This document shows, piece after piece, positions 57,210 through 64,000 of a stretch of DNA of 64,000 nt. A program made the position numbers and the translations under genes. The notes beneath the pieces were generated by a model. The model ran no database searches. It was not told the DNA's origin and worked only from the letters and a program-made list of their open reading frames with translations. Each line of letters opens with the position of its first letter. Positions within the stretch are counted from its first letter, which is position 1. Source of the stretch: Rutstroemia sp. NJR-2017a BVV2 (Eukaryota > Ascomycota > Leotiomycetes > Helotiales > Rutstroemiaceae); contig NJPS01000004.1 of NCBI GenBank assembly GCA_002946415.1, positions 129,001-193,000 of the forward strand. The letters are read 5' to 3'.

Positions 57210-59503
57210 ATGGCATTTCGACAGAGATTCGCGCGATCTTTACTATACACATCCGGAGCCGCAGTTGCTGGAGGTGGCATTCTATACTACACATACCGCC
57301 CACGGAATATTCCCGGTTCGGACTCTGCCGTCGTTCCTCCGTTTGGCTATGGCGCTGACGGCAAATTTCACCCTCCACGATTCCCCAAGGTCAAATCGAG
57401 AGCAGAACAAATTGCAGACCTGAAGCGAAGTGGAGGATCGAAAGGAGCGTCTGCGACATCGACACCACAAAACGAGGATGACGTGTATGATTTACTCGTC
57501 ATTGGTGGAGGTGCTACAGGCGCAGGAGTAGCTCTTGATGCTGCTACGAGAGGCCTGAAGGTGGCGGTTGTTGAACGAGACGACTTCAGCAGTGGAACGA
57601 GTAGTAAGAGTACAAAACTGGTTCACGGTGGTGTACGATATTTGGAGAAAGCAGTATGGGAATTGGATTATAATCAGTATGCGTTGGTCAAGGAGGCGTT
57701 GAGGGAGCGAAAATACTTTTTGGAGACGGCACCGCATTTGTCGAGTTGGTTGCCAATTATGCTGCCATTAGACAAATGGTGGAAGGCACCTTACTATTGG
57801 GCTGGTACCAAGTGCTACGATTTCTTGGCTGGTTCCGAGGGTATTGAGACTTCTTACTTCTTGACGAGGAGTAAGGCTTTGGATGCATTCCCTATGCTGA
57901 AGAAGGATAATTTGGTTGGCGCGCTGGTTTACTACGATGGAGCTCACAATGATTCGAGAATGAACGTTTCACTGGCTATGACTGCTGCGCTATACGGTGG
58001 AACTGTTGTCAACCATCTCGAAGTAACCTCTCTGGAGAAGGACGCCAACGGCAGACTATGCGGGGCAAAGGTTAGAGATTTAATCGATGAGAAGGACGGA
58101 AAGAAACCACAAGAATTCAACATCAGAGCAAGGGGTATTATCAACGCAACTGGACCTTTCACCGACGCCATCAGAAAGATGGATGACCAAGAGGTAAAGG
58201 AAATCGTTGCACCTAGTTCTGGAGTTCACGTCATTCTTCCTGGATACTACAGCCCGCAAAAGATGGGTTTGATCGATCCCAAGACTTCCGACGGCAGAGT
58301 TATTTTCTTCCTTCCATGGCAAGGAAACACAATCGCTGGTACCACTGATGCGCCCACGCAAATCGAATACAACCCAGTTGCAGGCGAAAAGGAAATTGAC
58401 TGGATTCTCTCTGAAATTCGCCACTATCTAGCCCCAGACATCAACGTGCGCCGTGGAGACGTTCTCGCAGCTTGGTCCGGTATCCGACCTCTGGTGAAGA
58501 ATCCTAACGCGAAAAACACTGAAGCTCTCGTCCGCAATCATCTGATCAACGTCTCACCCTCTGGTCTCCTCACCTGCGCTGGTGGCAAATGGACCACATA
58601 CCGTCAAATGGCCGAAGAATGTGTCGATGAAGCCATCAAGGAATTCAAACTCACACCGCGACCCGTCACCAACGCACCCAACATCTCAGGTAGCGAATTG
58701 ATCGACGACGGCGCACGACTCAATGGCTCATGCCAAACCCACCAAGTCAAACTCGTCGGCGCCCACGGCTTCTCCAAAACCCTCTTCATCAACCTAATTC
58801 AGCATTTCGGCGTCGAAACAGACATCGCTAAACATCTTACCGAATCTTACGGTGACAGAGCTTGGACTGTCGCAGCCCTTAGCAGTCCGACTGAGCAACG
58901 TTTCCCGGTTAGAGGATTAAGGATCAGTCCTCTGTATCCATTTGTGGACGGAGAGGTCAGATATGCCGTTAGACATGAGTATGCGCAGACGGCGGTGGAT
59001 GTTTTGGCGAGGAGAACGCGATTGGCATTTTTGAATGCTCAAGCGGCGTTGGAGGCGACGCCGAAGGTTATTGATATTATGGCCGAGGAGCTCAACTGGA
59101 GCAATAAGAGGAAGGACGTTGAGTGGACTAACAGTATGTTTTTATTTTTTTCATTACCCTTGCAACTACCCCTACCCTTTCATATTCACCCCGCATTACC
59201 CTTCCACTAATTCCTCGCGTCTATTCCACCTCCTTTACCTCCACGACTCTCCCTACCCATACCTCAAAAACCCCATCCACTAACTTTTACTTTCTTCGCA
59301 CAGCCGTCAAATTCCTCGAATCAATGGGTCTCCCCAAATCGAAACTAGGCGCGACGAGAAAACAGGTGGAGAGTGGGAAAATGGATTTCAAGGACTCGGT
59401 CGAGTATAAAATGTACTCGAGACATGACCAGCCGGGGGATGAGCTCGAGAGCGATTTGAAGGGGGCGCCGGGGATTAAGAAGGAGGCGCCTGCGAACAGG
59501 TAA
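57210..59503 (+). CDS. GUT2: Mitochondrial FAD-dependent glycerol-3-phosphate dehydrogenase
   Basis: Two exons (57210-59133, 59304-59503) with a GTATGT donor and CACAG acceptor give 707 residues. The N-terminus (MAFRQRFARSLLYTSGAAVA) is basic and amphipathic, followed by a hydrophobic stretch, as for a mitochondrial inner-membrane import signal. The FAD-binding motif is DLLVIGGGATGAGVALDAAT, followed by VVERDDFSSGTSSKSTKLVH and GGVRYLE. A second FAD segment is LTCAGGKWTTYRQMAEE. The enzyme oxidises glycerol-3-phosphate to dihydroxyacetone phosphate and passes electrons to ubiquinone, and it works in glycerol use and the glycerol-3-phosphate shuttle. The last exon has MGLPKSKLGATR and an acidic to basic C-terminus. 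The start is the ATG at 57210; the frame opens only 2 codons earlier, from a TTG. The symbol is by analogy to the yeast gene. Confidence 0.95.
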
Positions 59504-60490
59504 GAAGAGAAGAGGGGGATGGGGTTGTGTATTTTCGGTGTCGCTTTTTGGGGGGAGGGATATATTTGAGGTGGTTTATGAGGAGAAGAGAGGAAAAGGG
59601 GAGGAATAGGGGAGTTGAGATGGAAGGGGGAAGAGTGGAATAGGGGGGCAGTGATGAAGAGGAAGATGAAGATGAGGATGAGGATGATAGGAGTTTTACT
59701 TTATGTATAGTTAGACGGACGGATAGCTCGCATAGCAAGGCGGCAGTAGCACTTTGCACGTATTGCTGGACTTGGATAAGATCAGGTAGGATAGGATAGG
59801 ATAGAATGGATCTGGTTTTGAATGAATGATTTGATTGTATATGAATGTATGAATGAGATTATGTATGAATTTGGTTGAATCGAGTGAGGGACAGTGATTA
59901 GTTGGGTAGTCGGTTATATTCAGTACCTGACATGCATTACGAAAGCCCGCAAGAGAATTATACTGCAGATCATGAGTATAGTTCGGAGTTTCAAGCTGGC
60001 ATATTGGAAGTCCTCATATCGCACGGCACGTCGAGCGATAAAGGCTGCTCCCAAGCCTTCGAGTTGTCGTGTGAGAAGGCCAGATATATCCCAAAGTAAA
60101 TACACCTTAAGTGTGGCGTCACCTTTTGGCTTCACATCTCGACCATTCCAGCCTCTGACTCTTTGGCGCCATGCATGAATGTGAGTATCTCCATGTAGCA
60201 TCTTTGACCCAGTCTTGACATATTATAGCATGATTTCTTGAGCATAGCAGTGTCTTCGTTCAGGCTGGTGGCACGGTCCGCTTGGCAATGCAGATGTTGA
60301 GCTGTCAACCACAAAGTTTATCCTAAGGGGGACGTTTATGATTGATTAACGGCTGTAGAAGAATTGACAAAGTTGAGCACGAAGCTCCTATTAAACGGGT
60401 CAAGACCCAGACTTACACAGAACGCTTCATGCTTTTGGAATCACCTTAGGAATCTCTAGTAAAGCTATAGCCTAGTTCTCCGTTCCACTG
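59504..60490. other. Intergenic between convergent GUT2-like and Fet3-like genes
   Basis: No gene was seen. Purine-rich 3' flank of the dehydrogenase with a GAAGATGAGGAT-type run (59650-59690) and GGATA units near 59790. A 94-codon frame at 59894 lacks an ATG of good context. Confidence 0.5.
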
Positions 60491-62410
60491 TTAGATGCTA
60501 CTACCTTTCTTCTTAATATACATTGAACCACTCATTCCGTATATATTCAAACTTATAATACCAACAATAGCAGATACCACCGAAAACGTCATTGCAACTA
60601 TTCCCTTAGGCGTGAAGCTACCATAAGGAATCCAAGCAGGTTGCACATTTTGACCACTCAAATTCGTATAGTCCTCGGTATTACCGGCAGCATTATCTTC
60701 GGTTGCAACCCCGGCAGCCGCGCATGCAGCATAGTGATTTGCGGGAACCGTAATTTTTTCTTGAATCAGATCAGACGCTTCGATAAAGACGGATGCTAAA
60801 CCTTGAGATAAATGCCAATCGATATGGCAATGGAAAAACCAAACACCGGGATTATCAGCCACGAAGCGGATGACGAAGTATCCTTGAGGTGGAATCACGA
60901 GCACGTCACGTCTGGCGGGATATTCTGGGAATGCGGTATGATTATTGGTGTCGTAAGTCACGCCTGAATCTGCATCGCAGTATTCGTAGAATTGGTCTCC
61001 AAAGGCGGGATATCGTGCGATGACCTGGAAGTTGTGGCCGTGCAAATGGAACGGATGGGAACCAGTGTCGGCGTTGTTGATTACGACCTCAACGACATCG
61101 TTGTGTTTGAGAACGAATGCATTCGTGTATTCTCCGTAGATCTCAGCTGTGCTTGCCAGATCACCGGATGAGAGGACGGTGTATAGAGTTGGGACCTTGG
61201 GTTTGGTGGAGGTTATGTTGTTAAAGAACGCATAGCCTTTGCCGTCTGCCAAATTCTGCATGACGACTTCCAGATTGGTTTGGTAATCAGGGTCGGGAAG
61301 GAGGGGTGTGCGATCGTATGGAACCAATGTAAAGGCATCGGATGCAGGGAGACCGTTAATAATATCGAGCGTGATTTCCGGTTTATTATAAGCGGTATCG
61401 GCATTGTATGATAGCCAATTGGTATTATTCAGCTGCAATGAAGGCGTAATTGTGTCAAATAATACTTGGTCCGCGCAAGTCACGATAGCATAATTGGCAT
61501 CCGTAGAATTTTTGGTCGTAAGGAGGATCGAGTAGCGCTGTGCAACAGCAACGTAAAGAACACTGGCTTCAGCACGCTCAGTGTACACACCATCGATCTC
61601 TACGATCTCGAAGGTATGGTCTTGAATGTAAAAATATTGAGCAGCGAATGCACTAGTATTAACGATTCTCATCAAATATGTAGTCCCCGGCTGGACATCG
61701 ATGGTAGTGTTCATTGTATCGTTGAAGAGGATGGAATCGGGGACTGGCTCGGCTCCAGTGGGATTATAAAGCGAAAGGAAGTCTGGCCCAATGTCCTCGA
61801 CCAGTTCATGGTACCAGTCACTTAGAGTGACAGTGAATTCTTCATCATAGAGATCCGTAAAATAAGCATCTTCGTCATGAACAATTAATGCTTGGCGATA
61901 CCCATCAGGATAACAATAGTCGGTGTGACAATGATACCTATATTTTTGTGAGCAAGAGGGAGTTACAGATGAGGGAAAGATAGCAGAGAAGGAAAGAGAA
62001 GAGTTGGCGGCAGTTGATGGGTGAACATACCAATAAGTTCCATTCTGTTCAATAGTGAAGTTGTAGGTGAAAGAGGATCCTGGGGGGATAGGGCATTGTG
62101 TAACATAAGAAGGCCCATCCATTTCATTCGTTCCATTTTGGAACATGCCATGAAAATGGATACTGGCGTCTCTGTCCCCCAATCCGTTGTACATGTTCAC
62201 AACGAGTCGATCGCCTTTGTCAACCTCGATAACAGGAAGTGGCCAGGTGTTGTTGACACCGATGACCTTTCTGTCGGCCAGACCATCTGGGTTGACAATA
62301 ACCCAGGTAACGTTGAAATCATATGTGACAGTTTTGGCAGCGCATTTGACCACTATCCAAGCAATGGCAGAAAAAAAGACAAAGAGCTGGCGAGCCATTG
62401 TGAGGATCAT
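60491..62410 (-). CDS. Fet3-like multicopper ferroxidase, membrane-anchored
   Basis: Two exons, 62410-62031 and 61937-60491. ATGs at 62410 and 62398 are both possible. The N-terminus (MARQLFVFFSAIAWIVVKCA) is a signal peptide. Copper ligands are present: IHFHGMFQNGTNEMDG, WYHCHTDYCYPDG, HPFHLHGHNFQV and the type-1/type-3 motif WFFHCHIDWHLSQGL. A C-terminal transmembrane helix (IVAMTFSVVSAIVGIISLNI) follows. That combination marks Fet3-type ferroxidases, which oxidise Fe(II) to Fe(III) on the outside of the plasma membrane for uptake by the Ftr1 permease. Ftr1 usually lies beside it in fungi but is not in this window. The 93-bp intron (61938-62030) is a multiple of three with no stop, so retention adds 31 residues into a copper motif. 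The usual WYHSHT is WYHCHT here. Confidence 0.88.
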   Translation of the reverse strand: MILTMARQLFVFFSAIAWIVVKCAAKTVTYDFNVTWVIVNPDGLADRKVIGVNNTWPLPVIEVDKGDRLVVNMYNGLGDRDASIHFHGMFQNGTNEMDGPSYVTQCPIPPGSSFTYNFTIEQNGTYWYVHPSTAANSSLSFSAIFPSSVTPSCSQKYRYHCHTDYCYPDGYRQALIVHDEDAYFTDLYDEEFTVTLSDWYHELVEDIGPDFLSLYNPTGAEPVPDSILFNDTMNTTIDVQPGTTYLMRIVNTSAFAAQYFYIQDHTFEIVEIDGVYTERAEASVLYVAVAQRYSILLTTKNSTDANYAIVTCADQVLFDTITPSLQLNNTNWLSYNADTAYNKPEITLDIINGLPASDAFTLVPYDRTPLLPDPDYQTNLEVVMQNLADGKGYAFFNNITSTKPKVPTLYTVLSSGDLASTAEIYGEYTNAFVLKHNDVVEVVINNADTGSHPFHLHGHNFQVIARYPAFGDQFYEYCDADSGVTYDTNNHTAFPEYPARRDVLVIPPQGYFVIRFVADNPGVWFFHCHIDWHLSQGLASVFIEASDLIQEKITVPANHYAACAAAGVATEDNAAGNTEDYTNLSGQNVQPAWIPYGSFTPKGIVAMTFSVVSAIVGIISLNIYGMSGSMYIKKKGSSI

Positions 62411-62538
62411 CTCCACCAAAAAAAAAGTGAAGACTGCGACGGTTCTGAGAGCAAACGTGCTCTGGGACGATACTGTTATCTAGAAGACGAGAGGAGTCTA
62501 GTGAAGGCTGATAGTCTGATATCGATGGCAAAATCTTC
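62411..62538. other. Very short divergent gap between Fet3-like and carboxylesterase genes
   Basis: Only 128 bp separate the two start codons. Both genes must share promoter elements in this stretch or within each other's leader. Confidence 0.55.
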
Positions 62539-64000
62539 ATGGCCCATCATACCACCACAGGTTCTGCTTTGCTTGCCTTGGGTGTAGTTTCTACCGCCCA
62601 GGCACAGCTTTACAATAAAGTTATTCAAACTAACTATGGTCCTGTACAAGGCTTCAAATACTTTGACTCATCTACAATGTAGCAGTTCTGGAATACCTCC
62701 GACAGTAGCGTCGCTGCTTTCCTTGGAATCCCTTTCGCCGCCGACACCGCCTACCAAAATCGATGGAAGCCGCCTCAACCACGCGAACCATGGAACGAGA
62801 CATATCAGGCTACCTCATTCGGGCCTGCTTGCCCTAGTATATACGCTTCCAGTAGCAGCGAGGATTGTTTGAGCTTGAACTTGTGGACTAGTGCGAATTC
62901 TACCTCAGACAATTTGCCAGTTGTTGTCTGGAGCCAAGGGAGTGATCAAGCTAATAATGAAGCCATCTATTACGGTGGTGGATTGGCACTTAAAGGTGTT
63001 ATTGGTATTACCTTCAATCGTCGTGACGATGCATTCGGTTTCCTTGCTCATCCTGAGCTCAACCAAGAGGGTTTAGAGACCTTTAGTCATGAGACCTCTA
63101 GAAACTACGGTATCCTCGACCATCTAGAAGTTTTAAAGTGGGTTCAAAAGAATATCGCCAATTTTGGTGGAGATCCAGACCGTGTTACTGTGGCTGGCCA
63201 ATCTTTTGGTTCTTCCCAAGCTTATCATGCTATCAACTCTCCTCTCTTCACTGGTTCTTTCCACGGTGCTATTGCTGAATCTGGTATCCGCTGGCCATAT
63301 GACACTCTCCTTGCTGGACTGGCTACATCCTATGTCAATATGTCTCGAGCTCTGGAACATGGAGTTAACTATACGACTCAACATAATGTATCAACTATTG
63401 CAGAGTTACGAACTCTTTCTATGGAGGATCTCTTGATAGGATCCCAGGATCGTGTTGGTACTGCCGATATCTGGTGGGTCACAGCTTTGTCTGCACAATA
63501 CCCACTTATCTTCAAGCCTGTTCTTGATGGCTATGCTCTTCCCGAAAAGTATATCGATTCCCTGTTGAATGGCCCCGCCAACGATGTTCCTGTTATTACC
63601 GGTAACAACAAAGACGAAAGTGGTGCCGCGACTACAACCAATTTCACCACAGCCGAATACAAGGTGTACTGTACACTCAAATATGGAAATTTGTCCTCGA
63701 AATACTTCCTTCTCTGTCCCGGAAATAACGATACCGAAGTCGACCGATCCTGGAACGCTGCTGCTCGTGATACTTCCGTTGTTGGTTTATGGCTTTTCGC
63801 CGATGCATGGATCAAGAGTGCATCTAGCCCATTCTATACTTACTACTGGGATCATGCACCACCCAACCAAACCGAAGGTGCTTATCATCAATCCGAAATC
63901 TACTATATCATGAACTCTCTCTATGCTAGCGCCGACTCTTATTCATGGACTTGGTATGATTACTATATTGGTGATATGATGTCTGGATACTGGGCGAACT
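62539..64000 (+). pseudogene. Secreted carboxylesterase type B with TAG at codon 48 (runs off right edge)
   Basis: ATG at 62539 opens a signal peptide (MAHHTTTGSALLALGVVSTA) and the frame continues to the window end. Codon 48 is TAG (62680-62682), placed between FKYFDSSTM and QFWNTSDSS. The frame after it is intact over more than 430 codons. It has the type-B features: FLGIPFAADTAYQNRWKPP, EDCLSLNLW, GFLAHPEL, the nucleophile elbow GQSFGS (GESAG in most relatives), the acid region NNKDESGA and the His region GAYHQSEIYY. So the catalytic triad is intact downstream, while the stop would cut the protein after 47 residues. Splicing the stop out would require a ~39-bp intron removing conserved coding sequence, which is unlikely. 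Stop readthrough, a recent nonsense mutation or sequence error remain. The 3' end is not in the window. Confidence 0.75.

Overview
The window is nuclear DNA of a filamentous ascomycete (Pezizomycotina). The evidence is intron-bearing genes on both strands, introns mostly of 45-100 bp with GTANGT-type donors and CTAAC/CTGAC-like branch points, C/T-rich leaders before start codons, and fungus-specific families: an SSU1-type sulfite exporter, a Fet3-type ferroxidase, YAT and MUP1-type amino acid permeases, a STAND/NLR protein and a SERAC1-like hydrolase. I did not fix the species. No rRNA, tRNA, CRISPR or prokaryotic feature was recognised.

Layout. 1-147: C-terminal end of a membrane protein. 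0.7-9.7 kb: a C-rich amidohydrolase gene, a six-exon SSU1-like exporter, a TALE homeodomain regulator whose second half is hard to read in one frame, and a MARVEL-domain membrane protein. 9.7-12.6 kb: a large gene-free, repeat-rich gap between two convergent genes. 12.6-22.0 kb: an amino acid permease, a 1,084-residue protein with Cys pairs and a propeller-like region, and a Cys-rich protein with a C-terminal membrane segment. 22.0-24.7 kb: gene-poor.

24.7-38.7 kb is rich in oxidoreductases: two head-to-head short-chain dehydrogenases (SDRs), a GMC flavoprotein, an aldo-keto reductase and a third SDR. They are interspersed with an orphan gene, a 155-bp hAT-like MITE with an exact 8-bp target duplication, and a frame-broken gene with protease-like and ankyrin-like parts. 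No polyketide or peptide synthase is present, so this is not a recognisable secondary-metabolite cluster.

39.7-48.4 kb holds the most interesting arrangement: an NLR (DUF7708-like region, NACHT, TPR repeats) transcribed head-to-head with an RRM-like/SERAC1-like alpha/beta-hydrolase (SesB type), next to a large orphan protein. Fungal NLRs and SesB-type hydrolases are known partners in programmed cell death and allorecognition, so this is a candidate two-gene immune or incompatibility module.

49.1-64.0 kb: a MUP1-like permease, an UNC93-like transporter, a 3.2-kb gap, mitochondrial FAD glycerol-3-phosphate dehydrogenase, a Fet3-like multicopper ferroxidase, and a secreted carboxylesterase running off the window whose 48th codon is TAG. 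Exon boundaries were read by eye from splice signals and frame continuity. Where they are uncertain I say so.
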